From positions 117,203-181,202 of the forward strand of contig JAKUCV010000262.1 in the NCBI GenBank assembly GCA_028386065.3: a DNA stretch of 64,000 nucleotides, in the 5' to 3' direction. This stretch comes from Turnera subulata (lineage: Eukaryota > Streptophyta > Magnoliopsida > Malpighiales > Passifloraceae). Under the pieces are notes generated by a model. It did not search any database. It was given only the letters and a program-made list of their open reading frames with translations, and was not told the origin of the DNA. The position numbers were made by a program, and so were the translations under genes. This document shows positions 12,305 to 23,598 of this stretch, piece after piece (position 1 is the stretch's first letter; each line of letters starts with the position of its first letter).

Positions 12305-12722
12305 GAGGAGAAAAAAGAGAGAGTTGTTGATGACGCCTTTTCTTTCACTTGCGCGCCTTGTCCTGCGCGCCAAAGTAATGCTTCATTAAAAAAAAAAAAA
12401 GCAAAATAAAAAGTACCTCGATATCAGTTCTTTTTGGCCATGACGTGGAGTTTGTTTTCATAATTTAAATCAGAATGTTTGTATTATACAATAGCATCGC
12501 CCCGTCCGGATGCTATGCGGATGATTAATCCATTGCTTTGTGGGCCATTTTAAAACTACCCCACATGTCAGATCAATTCTTAAGTTGCGGATGCTATGCC
12601 AATTCTATGCAAATGAAATCTTAGGTAGATGCTATCCAGATGCTATGCTAATGGTAAATAGCATCTAAAACAATGAGATGCTAAATTTTCAATGCTATCA
12701 GGGGTAGAAATTTGTAGTGACA

Positions 12723-12941
12723 TGGCTCATCTTTTCCAAATGAGTCATCTTTAATGATTTTCTGCTTCAATATCCAGATATGTTTTCAATTTTGCCGCGT
12801 CCATCAATCTTCAGCCACTAGAATCCATTAGTTGACCCTTGCGCTGATGCCTAGAATTTGCGTTATTGTTCAGTTGAATAAGCCAAATCAAAACCAGTCA
12901 AAATGAAAACTAATTGCCCCTGAAGAAGTACAAGGGTCTTT
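12723..12941. other. Short flank between CACTA end and LINE
   Basis: The 5' boundary of the truncated LINE that follows lies somewhere in or just after this stretch, but no target-site duplication could be matched to the A tail at 23146-23160. Confidence 0.4.
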
Positions 12942-13439
12942 ATGAATGGAAGAATGTTCCCCTTTAACTCGTTCACTGCCGAGAGTAGTGGGTCTTCTTC
13001 ATCACACCCTAATCATGTAATTCATTCAGTGTCCTCATGGAATGAATCTTGGCCAGAAGATCCGTATGACGTTAGTCGATCAATGTTCCAAGCTGCCGTT
13101 GATAGGCAGGTCAACGCCATCTTGAAGAACATGGAGGTAAGTAAAAAGAAAAAGGTAAAATTTTTATCCTCCAAAGGCAGTGTTCTTTCCATGCCCGAAA
13201 GTATTGAGTTGGTTTCTGATTCTGCATTCCGAAGGCAAAACAAGAGAGCTCTAACCGACGAAGACTCTTGCACTTCCATCCCCGTTTCTTTTTGCGACAT
13301 GGAGGTCCAAGCAACAAATAATATCGGTGACCTGTTAGGATGGGACAGAAATGGCAAAGTACTTGATACGGATCGACTAGTGAGGGAGATGGTGGATAGA
13401 GAAGCTTTTGACTGGGTGCAGTCTCGTGCGGCTGCATAA
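12942..13439 (+). CDS. LINE copy A ORF1, C-terminal part
   Basis: The 165-residue frame aligns with the C-terminal 120 residues of the ORF1 protein of LINE copy B. Both have a helix with the ILKN motif, a basic stretch (KKKKVKFL in A, RIKRLKIL in B), a segment on identity of the type GDLLGWD / GKQIGWD, and an ending of the type DREAFDWVQSRA / DKEGFEWVRSRA. ORF1 of plant L1s is an RNA-binding partner of the polyprotein. The RNA-recognition domain, which lies upstream in copy B, is missing here. The start at 12942 is only the first ATG of the remnant. The stop is 35 bp before ORF2, the usual compact spacing. Confidence 0.7.
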   Translation: MNGRMFPFNSFTAESSGSSSSHPNHVIHSVSSWNESWPEDPYDVSRSMFQAAVDRQVNAILKNMEVSKKKKVKFLSSKGSVLSMPESIELVSDSAFRRQNKRALTDEDSCTSIPVSFCDMEVQATNNIGDLLGWDRNGKVLDTDRLVREMVDREAFDWVQSRAAA

Positions 13440-13474
13440 TCTGGGATGCTTACTTTGGTGTTAACTACCATTTT

Positions 13475-16400
13475 ATGTTAAGCATCATATCATGGAATGT
13501 CAGGGGTATTTGTTCCTCTTCCAAAAAGAAGAACGTGCGTAATCTTGTACAACAGAAATATGCGAAGTTCTTGTTCATCAGTGAAACTAAATGTTCAGGA
13601 GTGGATGCTAATCTTTGTAGCTCTATTTGGGGCCCTGGAAATATTGACTTTCTTGCTGTAGACGCAAACGGGTTGGCCGGAGGGTTAATTATGGTTTGGG
13701 ACAACGACTTCTTTAAATTATGCCGAGCTGCTAAGTCAGAGCAATGGATAATCGTGGAAGGCGATGTGCTTCCACATGGCCAACGTATCACTCTTTGCGG
13801 TGTCTATGGAAGCCCACAAGTTGATCTCAGGTTGCAGATGTTTGAAGAGTTAACGAACTTAAAATCGTTATATCAATCTCCATGGCTTGTTCTCGGGGAT
13901 TTCAACGAAACATTATCCTCTGCCGATCGCAAAAGTGGTCGTCTACTGGTGAGAGGGGCCACTGCCTTCAGAAAATTCGTGGATGATTTGGACCTAATGG
14001 AGTTTGAATTAAGGGACAGATTATTCACATGGGGCAATCTAAATGCTGCTAGTCGCATCGACCGGGTCTTTGCTGAAGGTGAATGGTCATTATTCTTCCC
14101 CCATCTGTATTTATCTTCTGGCAGTAAACAAAGTTCAGATCACGTACCCCTCTTCCTTACTCAGGATCATAGGGCCCAGTGTAAGAGACCTTTTCGTTTC
14201 ATAAATGCTTGGTGGGAGTTCCCTGGATTCTTGGGAATAATTAAGGGAATGTGGAAGGAAGCATGTGATACATACCCGGGCAGATTTAACTTGTTAAAGA
14301 AACTGAGTTTGATGAGAAGACTGCTTTCAAGGTGGAACAAGGAGTCATTTGGGAACTTAAACTCTTGCATTGAAACCTTGCAGCAGGAGTTGGACGATTA
14401 TGATAAAGCCGCTGAGATTAGATCTCTTTCAGAAGCTGAAACCGAAAGAGTCCACGAGGTTAAGGTTGCCCTTGCTACCAAATCTAGGCAATTGGAATCA
14501 TTATGGAGACAAAAATCTAGGATGAGATGGTGTCGTCTTGGAGATCGAAATACTAGATATTTCCATTTAACTGCTTGCAATAGGGGTAGGAAAAACAGAA
14601 TGGAAAATATTGAAGTGGAGGGAACTTTGACCAGTGACACTGACAAGATTAAGATGGCAGCAACTGATTTCTATGCAAAGTTATATTCCTCTGGAGGAAT
14701 TTCCAGACCTTGTATTGGCTCATTGGATTTTAAGAAACTCTCTCTTCAGGATGCCAAGAGTCTGGAAAGCCCGTTTACTCTAGAAGAAATAAAATCTGCA
14801 GTGTGGAGCTGTGACAGCTCCAAGGCTCCTGGGCCCGATGGATTTAATTTCTCATTTTATAAAAAATGTTGGGATATATTGAAATCTGATTTACTCGATA
14901 TGGTGACCGAGTTCTTTGATTCTGCTAGACTTCCAAAAGGAGCCAACTCTGGTTACATCTCACTGATTGCTAAAAAATCAGGATCTACTTTGCTTGACGA
15001 CTACAGACCCATTACACTTGTATCTGCTCTTTATAAAATCATCTCCAAACTGTTAGCCCAGAGGTTGAAGACAGTGATTCCAAAGCTGGTCGGCATGCTA
15101 CAGTCTGCCTTTATTGAGGGCAGATGTATTATGGATAGTGTCTTATTTGCAACCGAAGTGGTACATTCCCTCAGAAAGCAGAAGTCCAAATCGATCATGT
15201 GGAAGCTGGATTTCAAGAAAGCCTTTGACTCAGTAGACTGGAATTATTTAAAGCAAGTGTTGAGGGCGATGGGCTTTGGCAGGAGGTGGTGTGGTTGGAT
15301 TATGGGTTGTCTTGAGTCATCCAAACTGGCTGTGATGATCAATGGATCCCCAGCAGAGGAATTCTTTATGTCCAGGGGTCTCAAACAGGGCGACCCCTTG
15401 TCCCCTTTTCTTTTCATCTTAGCAGCTGAAGGCCTAGCCTCCATTCTTTCTAAAGCAGAGTCTTTGGATTTGATTCAGGGGGTTCAAGTACATAACCTAT
15501 CTGTTTCGATTTTACAGTATGCTGACGATACGGTATTATTCTCACCTGCCGATTTGATTCCCTTACTTAACCTGAAGCGCTGTCTTAGAATTTTTGAAGC
15601 CATCTCAGGCTTGCACATTAACTTTTATAAGTGTAGTGTGGTGGGTGTTGGAATTGCACAAACCGAAACAGAAGAAATTGCCGCACGCTTACACAGTAGA
15701 GTTGAGAACTTTCCTGTGAATTACCTTGGTTTTCCTTTGGGGGCCAATATGCGAAGAATTGCTGCATGGAAACCGGTTCTTCATAAAGTCTCTAATCGGC
15801 TAAGATCATGGAAAGGGAAGTTTCTTTCTTTTGGTGGTAGGGTGACCTTGATTAAATCAGTGCTCAGTGGCCTCCCAATTTATTTCATGTCTATCTTTAA
15901 GCTACCCGTAGCAGTGAGAAAGAAATTGACTTCTATCTTTAGGCATTACTTCTGGAGCGGTTTGGACAGTTCCAGAAAGACATGTTTTGTTGCTTGGAAG
16001 AAAATTGCCTCTCCAAAAGATAAAGGCGGGATAGGTATCATTGATCTTGGTGTTATGAACCAATGTCTCTTGTTCAAGTGGTTGTGGAATTTTAATTCTG
16101 GTACTCAATTGGATAGGGCATGGAAGGAGATAATTGCTGGAAAATACAGTGTGCAACCTTCTATCCTATTTCCTGATTCTCATGCACAAAGGTGCTCAAC
16201 AGCTTGGCGGGATATTTTGATGTCTGGCTCGTCTAATGGTCAATCTGGTGTGGCTCTTCTCCAAGGGTCTGCCTTGAGATTGGGCAAAGGCGACTCGGTT
16301 AGGTTTTGGTTGGACAACTGGAGTGGTGGAGGAGTTTTAAAAGATTTGTTTCCTCGTATTTTTTCCCTATCGTTGTCCAAAGATTCTTCGGTAGAGGATG

Positions 16401-16908
16401 GCTTATTTGTGACTGATTGCGGGCCTAGATGGGCTGTTTCGTGGAGGAGGCAGTTACGGGACTGGGAGTTAGTGGATGTTGAGGAGATAAAGCTGCAGAT
16501 ATCAAGGGTCCCTTTGCTGCCCTTGGAGTCGGATACTAGACTTTGGTGTACTGGCAAGAACGGTGTTTATTTGGTATCACTAGGCAGAGAGTTCGTTTAC
16601 TCTCGTTTGGGGTTGTCTAGAGAAAAACCCTTTGTTTGGTTCAATTTGGCTCCATATAAAATTGAATGTTGGACTTGGCTTGCTTTGAATGATGGGATCC
16701 CTACAATGGAGGCTCTTAGACAGCGAGGTATTTTGTCTCTTGCCAACTCTATATGTTGCTTGTGTAATTCTAACTTAGAGACGAGAGATCATTTACTTCT
16801 GCACTGCCAATTTTCCCATCAAGTTTGGAACAAGATTTGTAAGTGGTGGAAACTTGCGTGGTGCTCGCCGAAGAACCTGACTGATTTTCTGATTCAGTGG
16901 CCATTCCT
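13475..16908 (+). pseudogene. LINE copy A ORF2 (endonuclease-RT), 5' segment
   Basis: The protein starts MLSIISWNVRG and continues unbroken for about 1144 residues of LINE sequence. Domains in order: an apurinic-type endonuclease (residues about 1-225) with SWNVRG, SETKC, GDFNE and SSDHVPL; a reverse transcriptase (about 480-760) with FRPIT-like DDYRPITLVSALYK, GLKQGDPLSPFLF and the catalytic QYADDTVLF near residue 680; then the cysteine-rich C-terminal zinc-binding region CCLCNSNLETRDHLLLHC. This is the enzyme that nicks genomic DNA and copies LINE RNA into it. Just after the zinc region the frame runs into LINE copy B, which adds foreign residues and a stop at 16975. Its last segment is displaced to 22761-23020. 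Endonuclease and RT are intact, but the gene is broken. Confidence 0.9.
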
Positions 16909-17039
16909 TTTTTTTGATATGAAAGATGATTATATTGAAAAAGAAGAGATATACAGGTGCAGTCACAAAAGGTGACTAGGTTAAGGAAAAAAAAAAAAAA
17001 AAAAAAGCCAGAAACTACATTACAACTGGATTACGATAA

Positions 17040-20000
17040 TTAGACAAAGGAGAGGCAACACCTTGTACCCTGCCACGACTTGAAGCAATCGGCAGAGATA
17101 AGAGCGTCAACAAAACGGTAGGGGAAGGACGGTTGGTTAGCTTTAACCCACAGAACTGACCTCAGCAGAATGAGATCAAAAATTTTCTCCCCATTCGGCT
17201 CCTGGCCTTCAAATATTACCTTGTTTCTGCAAAGCCAGATACTCCACAATGATGCAAAAAAGACGGTCATCCATGATGATTTCGCACGTCCATAACACAC
17301 AACACCGAACCACTGAGCAAATAGATCCTCCAAAGTATGTGGAACACACCAGTTAATACCCCACCACCGAGACAAAGACATCCAAATCCCCAAGAAAACT
17401 TACAGTGAATCAAAACATGATCTCTAGTCTCTAATTTGGATTTGCAAAAAGGGCAGAAAGCATCTCCGAGACTAACAATATTTCGCGAAAAGAGACCCAT
17501 TCTAGTAGCAATACCTTGATTAAAGGCCATCCAACAGAAACACTTGACCTTATAAGGCGCCACGTTCATCCACACTGCGGGTCTCAGAACTTGATCGTTC
17601 AATCTCCTACAACACACCTGATAGCCCGACCTAGTTGAATAAACACCATCCTTGCTTCCAATCCATCGCCAAGAATCGCATTTTCCTACTACAAGCGATA
17701 CAGACCCCAATATTTCCTTCAAAGCTTCCTTCTCCTCAAGTTCCCAGGAGTACAGCTGCCTGCGCCAATGCATGCTCCAATTCCAGACACCAGCACTGTC
17801 GTTGAAAACCTCGGCAACACAGACATCCTTGTCTGCAGAGACATTAAACAGTCTAGGGAACACATCTTTAAGAATTCCACATTCCAACCAACGGTCGAAC
17901 CAAAACCTGCATCTCTTCCCATCTCCCACATCCATACGAATGAAATCATTCAAACCAACATCCGCAGCAGTGCCACACTCCCCGCTTGATACAATATTTT
18001 TCCAAGTAGAAGAAGACCTGTTAGTGTTTAGAATTGGCCTTGAACTGGGTCCAGGGGGCGAGTGTGAGGATTCCACCAAATTACTCCATATGGGAGTATC
18101 TGTGGATGATGAATCAAGGGAGATATGGCGCCATAGCCATTTAAATAACAAGCACTTGTTTTTGGTGAGGATGGATTCAATGCCGAGACCCCCCTGTTCC
18201 TTAGGCCGAGTAATCCTCTTCCAAGCGACCCAACATACCTTCTTTGTGTCCTTTTCTCCTCTCCACAGAAAATTTCTTTGAAGCTTCACAATTTCTTTAG
18301 CCACACCTACAGGAATTTTATACAAGGATAAATAGTACATTGGGAGATTACTGAGGACTTCTTTAATTAATGTAATTCTGCCCCCAAGAGAAAGAAATTT
18401 CCCCTTCCACATTGCCAAACGGGATCTGATCCTTTCTAGTACAGGTTCCCATGCATTCCGTCTTCGCATATTAGAGCCAATAGGGAGGCCAAGGTACTTG
18501 ATAGGAAAAGTTTCAGCCCTGCTGTACAGCATACCCGCCAACTCTTCAGTCCTCTGCTTTGATATATTGATCCCCACCACACTGCTTTTATGGAAGTTGA
18601 TGCTTAGACCCGACAATAATTCGAAGCATCTTAAACATCTCTTCAGATTGAGTAAAGATTCAGCATCCTCCGGGGCGAAGAACAAAGTATCATCTGCAAA
18701 TTGTAGCATGGATATATTCGTTAGGCCGACCTTCAGCTCACTGATGATACCCTTGGAAACTGCTTGATTAATTAAGGAATTCAAACCTTCCGCCACAATA
18801 TTAAACAGAAAAGGAGATATTGGATCTCCTTGTTTCAGCCCTCTTTCCGTGATAAACTCCTGAGATGGGGAACCATTAATTAGTACTGCCAATGTAGCCT
18901 TAGAAACGCAGTTCCATATCCAACTTCTAAACTTGATGCCGAACCCCATGAGCTCCATGATTTCTATCAAAAACTCCCATGAAACTGAGTCGTAGGCCTT
19001 CCTAAAGTCAATCTTCCATAGCACACATCTCTGACCGGATTTCTTCACATTATGAATAATTTCCCCTGTAGTGAGAACACAATCTAGAATGTATCTACCT
19101 TCGATAAATGCATGCTGGTTCTTGCTGATGATTGACGGCATGGTACGCTTAATCCTTGTTGCAAGGATTTTTGACACAATTTTGTAGATGCCGTGAACCA
19201 ATGTAATTGGCCTAAAATCTCCAAAAGATTCAGCATCCATACTTTTCGGAATTAAGGTGATAAGTGCCTTGTTAACACCTCTTGGAAGATGCCCAGTTCG
19301 AAAGAAATCGCTGATTAAATCCACCAAATCATCACGGATCAAATCCCAAGCCTTCTTGTAGAATCCGAAATTGAACCCATCAGGCCCTGGAGCTTTATCA
19401 GAACCACATTCCCACACAGCCATTTTTATCTCATCCACTGTAAAAGGACATTCGAGGCTAGCCGATTCAGTTGGAGATAGTCTCTTAATAGGGATAGACC
19501 CTAATTTTGGCCTGGTTAGTGATGGAGATCTAAACAGCTCTGAAAAGAATTCAGTAGCCGCTCTTTTCACTTCAGAAGGTTGATCAAGAATATTACCACC
19601 AAAGGAAATTTTCCTTACATTGTTCCTTCGCCCTCTACTACAAGCGGACAAATGAAAAAATCTGGTATTCCTATCACCATTCCTGAGCCACTGAATTCGC
19701 GACTTCTGCCTCCAAATGCATTCTTCCTGTCTGCGCCTCAGAGTATACTCAGCTTTGAGGTTGCGTACTTCCTCCAATTCCCCTACTGATAGACTTCTAT
19801 CCTCAGCTACTAGGTCAAGCACATGCAAACGATTCTGAATATCCTTTAGAGCGTTTTGCACATTACCAAAAGACTTCAAATTCCATATTCTTAGGGATTG
19901 TTTGACCATCCCCAACTTCTTGATCAAACAGAACTTCCCGGGATATTTCTCACACGCAGCCTCCCACATTAGCTTAATGGACTCATCGAACCGGGGGTGT

Positions 20001-20740
20001 AGAAGCCAGCAATTCATAAATCTGAAAGGTTTGGGTCCCCAGTTCTTCGGTTCTTGTGCAAGTAGGATTGGGCAGTGATCCGATGATCCCTTCGCTTCGG
20101 CTGACAAACTAATTGATGGAAACAAAGAATACCAAACCGGGTCCATGAATACCCTATCTATTCTACTTGCTGAACGATAATTACCCCAGGTAAATTTCCT
20201 CCCTTTCAACTCTACCTCGCTTAACTCCATGGCTGTTACAAAGTCAAACAATGCCTTTGATCCCCGATTACAGCGCCATCCACTGAGACGATCTTCTGTA
20301 TTCAATGTCTCGTTGAAGTCGCCCGCAATTACCCACGGCGAAGAGAAAGCTTGTTTCTGTGCCAAAATCTCCTCCCAAACTGCCATCCTTCCCGCGACAT
20401 TATTTGGACCATAAACCCCGCACACTGTTATATTCTGCAAACCCGCAAAAATCCCCTCCACAATTATCCAACTAGAGCCGGATAACCTCTTGGAACAAGC
20501 AAACAACGATGGATCCCATAATAAGGACAAACCTCCAGAGCTTCCCAGCGCTTTAACTTCAACAAACTCAAATTGTCCTCTACCCCAACAACTAGCATAT
20601 TCCCTACTGCTCCACCCCGGGCTTAGAGTTTCACATAACAACAAGAAATTGGCAGATACTTTGGCAACTAAATCTCTAACCTGATTCTTCTTATGACTCG
20701 ACCCAAGACCACGCACATTCCATGATAGTAGGCTTAACAT
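17040..20740 (-). pseudogene. LINE copy B ORF2 (endonuclease-RT), one frameshift
   Basis: The frame starts MLSLLSWNVRG at 20740. The endonuclease domain has GDFNE and SSDHCPIL. The reverse transcriptase has FGDFRPITLVHGIYK, GLKQGDPISPFLF and the catalytic QFADDTLFF near residue 680. The zinc-binding region reads CPFCKSKLETRDHVLIHC. Just after it the frame shifts: the first frame runs out at 17267, while the correct C terminus (WWGINW, SIWLCRNKVIF, ending LSFV) lies in a second frame to 17040. The break falls at a run of C (17388-17391) and fits the loss of one base, which could also be a sequencing error. All catalytic residues are present, so this copy or a close relative may have been active recently. 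Confidence 0.9.
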
Positions 20741-20781
20741 AAAGATAAAAATACACACTTACTTGCAATAGCAGGGGTTGT

Positions 20782-22665
20782 TCAGATGGATGCTCTAGAA
20801 CGCACCCATTCAAAACCCTCCTTATCAACAAGCTTCTCCACATCTTTTTCCACCCCCGAGCCATTCTCTCCAATGTCCCAACCTATTTGCTTCCCAATCT
20901 CCATCGTCCTGAGCACCTCATCTGATTTGAAAGATACCGTGTTGGACGACTGATCCAACGCCAAAACTCTGCCATTCCCAATCTCTATATCACGATCCTG
21001 AGTACTACTATCACCCGTTTGCATTGACTGGATGCTTCCTGTTTTGGACAAGATCTTCAATCGTTTAATTCTTGAGCTACGATTTCTTTTTGCATTCTTT
21101 AGAATTTGAGCTAGTCTTGCTTCAATATACCTCAAAGCCCTTTTCTCCAACCCGTCCTGAATCGACGACGAGCTTACAAGAGTACAAGGGGTTGGGCTTT
21201 CGACCACCTCTTCACTATTTTCACGACCTGTTAAGCTCTTGTAGTTAATTATGACATCCTGGCCCATGGTTCCACCCGGCCCAACAGCTGGGCTATTAGG
21301 AACTATAGATCCATCAATAATCCTTTCTTCTTTGCCAACCTCATCCGACACCGTGTTGGAGACAAACTCTCTTGATTCTTCCCCAACAGCATTTCCCGAT
21401 AAGCATGCGTCTCCTCTTTTAATGCCCTGACAGCCCCGCGCCAGTATTGAGAGTTGTGAAGGCTGCATTGGAGGATTAGCCCTAGGCCAGCCAGCATGGG
21501 TGTGCCCACCCAGAACGGTATCCTCCATCGCTGCCTTTCCCTTTTCTACCCTCTTAATGGCATCCATGATACCGAAGGGATCCGGCGATTCGCTAACCCC
21601 GCTTGCCAACTTGCACTGTCCACCGCAAACTGCAACCCCACCAGCTGCAAAACTCGTCTGGTTCACTGGTGTTAACGCCATGACTGGGGAGTCAGGACAT
21701 GCCGGTTCAACCTCCACAACTGATATCTCAAACAGTCTGCCGCCCACTAATGCCTTGACAGCCATACTAATGGGTTCCATATATGTTGTCAAGACTTGAA
21801 CTCTAGCCACTTCTAGATTATTACTGGATTCAATATCGTTAAATAATTGAATGAAAAAGTACCTCCCCATCCATGAATTCTTATTTTGAAGACAATCGAT
21901 CATGGACTCCCTCTTGTCAAAAGCGATTAACACATACTCTCCACCAAGCCTTTTGACTTGTACCGGAACCTTCGCATGAGCATTGAACACCTCCACAAGG
22001 AATCCACTGTTAATATCCGAATGGAGAACTCCAAAAGCACACTTCTGCAGATTCTCAATATGCTCCTTGGTGGGACTAAAGGTGATATTTGCATCAAACC
22101 TCCCAAGCCCCTGGTTACCTTGTTTAGATGATGAGGCGGATGTTGTTGCGGCTACCTGGGAGTAAGTAGCACCCTCTTTTAATAACCCAGATTCTCCATT
22201 CACTCTTGGCGTTCTTCGTGGTTGGGAACCATCAACCTGTGCACCCCGCGCCTTCCTTGGTCTTGCTACCTTAACATTCAATATACCATTCCCTTTCCTA
22301 TTAATCGCCGCTACCAGTTCGTTCACGTTACACATATTCTCGAACCTCACAAAGCCATACCGAATCCCCATCCACGAGATCTTGCCAGGAATGAATACTT
22401 CCAACACATTACCAAACCTGGACATTTCTCTGTATATATCAGATGGACACCACCCAGAAGGAATGTTTTCTACGTACACAGAGATAACCCTACCCTCGTC
22501 TGTTGCTTTCTGGATTGCTTCCCTTGTCCATTTATAGAAGTACCATGGCCTTGATTGCTGTTTTGCTTCACGCTGACGCCTGATGAACGATGTACCCCGA
22601 AGTGGATCGAGTCTCCCTCCTGCAGCCCCTTGCATATTCTGTGTCTTTGAAGAGAAGATGGACAT
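20782..22665 (-). CDS. LINE copy B ORF1, RRM-containing RNA-binding protein
   Basis: An intact 627-residue frame. Residues about 60-135 form an RNA-recognition motif: an RNP2-like strand (ISVYVENIP), a helix (DIYREMSRFG), and an RNP1-like strand (IRYGFVRFEN). The middle is a low-complexity linker. The C terminus has the basic helix RIKRLKIL and the motif EGFEWVRSRA shared with copy A. In plant L1s this protein coats the LINE RNA and accompanies ORF2 into the nucleus. It ends 41 bp before ORF2, the normal two-gene layout. The start at 22665 gives MSIFSSKTQ. Confidence 0.85.
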   Translation of the reverse strand: MSIFSSKTQNMQGAAGGRLDPLRGTSFIRRQREAKQQSRPWYFYKWTREAIQKATDEGRVISVYVENIPSGWCPSDIYREMSRFGNVLEVFIPGKISWMGIRYGFVRFENMCNVNELVAAINRKGNGILNVKVARPRKARGAQVDGSQPRRTPRVNGESGLLKEGATYSQVAATTSASSSKQGNQGLGRFDANITFSPTKEHIENLQKCAFGVLHSDINSGFLVEVFNAHAKVPVQVKRLGGEYVLIAFDKRESMIDCLQNKNSWMGRYFFIQLFNDIESSNNLEVARVQVLTTYMEPISMAVKALVGGRLFEISVVEVEPACPDSPVMALTPVNQTSFAAGGVAVCGGQCKLASGVSESPDPFGIMDAIKRVEKGKAAMEDTVLGGHTHAGWPRANPPMQPSQLSILARGCQGIKRGDACLSGNAVGEESREFVSNTVSDEVGKEERIIDGSIVPNSPAVGPGGTMGQDVIINYKSLTGRENSEEVVESPTPCTLVSSSSIQDGLEKRALRYIEARLAQILKNAKRNRSSRIKRLKILSKTGSIQSMQTGDSSTQDRDIEIGNGRVLALDQSSNTVSFKSDEVLRTMEIGKQIGWDIGENGSGVEKDVEKLVDKEGFEWVRSRASI

Positions 22666-22760
22666 AGAAAAGAAAGGCTAGTTAGCCTGTATTCAACCAG
22701 CAGTTGGTTTGTACATATAACCAATAAGATATACTTAATGGTTCCTATCTCCTCATTCAT

Positions 22761-23020
22761 GCAGCAGGGCCTTGTGGTTTTTAATTGGTTTATCAGTACT
22801 TAGAAATATTTGGTTAGAAAGGAATCGAAGAATATTTCAGGGTGCTGCAGCCGATGTGGATAGAGTGGTCGATTTGATCTTGGTTCATTCAACTATTTGG
22901 ATAAAGGTAGTTCAACCGGATTTTCCTTATTGCGTTTCAAATGTTATCTCTAATGCAGAGACAGTGAGGTCTTGGACTGGACCACGACGTAATTTTTCCT
23001 TGCTGGAGCTTCCTCTGTGA
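22761..23020 (+). pseudogene. LINE copy A ORF2, displaced C-terminal segment
   Basis: About 86 residues continue copy A after the LINE B insertion. RNIWLERNRRIF matches SIWLCRNKVIF of copy B, and the following IWIKVVQPDFPYCVSN matches its WVKANQPSFPYRF. The stop at 23020 is the original end of ORF2. The 3' UTR follows, with CATAAATAAAGTCGC and the A tail. Confidence 0.85.
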
Positions 23021-23160
23021 TATGCTTGACGTTCCCACCTGGTAGTGGTAGAGTCCCATGTAGGTAGTAGTATATAGGTTTTTGCCTTTTGTATGAATTC
23101 TTGTAATTTCCATTCTGTCCATAAATAAAGTCGCTTCGTTCGCATCAAAAAAAAAAAAAA

Positions 23161-23559
23161 CCTAAATGAAGGCAACAGGAGTATATAAGGTCTTAGGTTA
23201 GAATCCTAGTAGAAAAAAAAAAAAAAGGTAACTTTTGCCGCTTAAACAATCAGGTTATTAGCTAACGTCATTGTCACATTTTCACATAGATGCTGACATT
23301 AACCATCATTATATCAATTATAAATTAAGCTGGCAAATAAATGCTAATGGAGTTAGGCTTACTTTAGCAATCGTATATCCGTTTTGGGAGGCTGGGCACT
23401 TTGTTTGCTATTTGTGGCTGCAGGTGTCTTGCTCGCTCTGGTGTTTTTTTCTAAACACAGAATGTTGCCATCAACTTAATGGCTCGGTTTATGTTTTTCT
23501 CTTGCTAAATTGGTTCAAATAAAGTATATCGTTTCCATCAAAAAAAAATGCTCAAAGTA
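23161..23559 (+). mobile_element. LINE 3'-tail remnants
   Basis: Ends in AATAAAGTATATCG and CCATCAAAAAAAAA (23535-23549), closely resembling the tail of LINE copy A. A second A run stands at 23212-23226. The coding part of any LINE here is absent, and no site duplication was matched. Confidence 0.4.
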
Positions 23560-23561
23560 TC

Positions 23562-23598
<37 letters not shown>

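Larger units (their letters stand above)
6243..12719. mobile_element. Non-autonomous CACTA-like transposon (6.5 kb)
   Basis: The left end begins CACTACAAATTTCCACCCC and the right end, on the minus strand, begins CACTACAAATTTCTACCCC; the inverted repeat continues into TATAGCATT/GATAGCATT. The element is flanked by a 3-bp duplication, ACA (6240-6242 and 12720-12722), as expected for the CACTA (En/Spm) superfamily. Both subterminal zones (about 6260-7290 and 12490-12710) are dense in GATGCTAT/ATAGCATC motifs in both directions, like the transposase-binding repeats of this superfamily. No transposase reading frame is recognisable, so it must be mobilised by another copy. The interior holds a retroposon, minus-strand open frames of unknown nature and AT-rich DNA. 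Confidence 0.85.
16909..22755 (-). mobile_element. L1-type LINE (copy B), near full length, inserted in copy A
   Basis: Read on the minus strand it has a short 5' leader, ORF1 (22665-20782), ORF2 (20740 to about 17040), a 3' UTR containing a 22-base T run (16987-17007 as A on the plus strand), then CACCTGTATATC, AATATAATCATC and the tail ATATCAAAAAAAA (16909-16920). The order and the tail define a full-length L1. The site duplication could not be resolved: CCATTC on the left resembles CATTC at about 22755 only weakly. The boundary on the right is uncertain by about 20 bp. Confidence 0.85.
12942..23160 (+). mobile_element. L1-type LINE (copy A), 5'-truncated and split
   Basis: Plus-strand parts are the ORF1 C-terminal region (12942-13439), ORF2 (13475-16908, resuming at about 22761-23020) and a 3' UTR with the tail GCATCAAAAAAAAAAAAAA (23143-23160). 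A second LINE on the opposite strand (16909 to about 22755) interrupts ORF2 just before its last conserved segment. The missing N-terminal two thirds of ORF1 show classic 5' truncation during target-primed reverse transcription. ORF2 is otherwise open, so the copy is not ancient. Confidence 0.85.

Noticed and set aside
16749..22775. A single large host gene interrupted by an intron
   Set aside because: The interruption is a complete LINE in opposite orientation with its own tail, not an intron.
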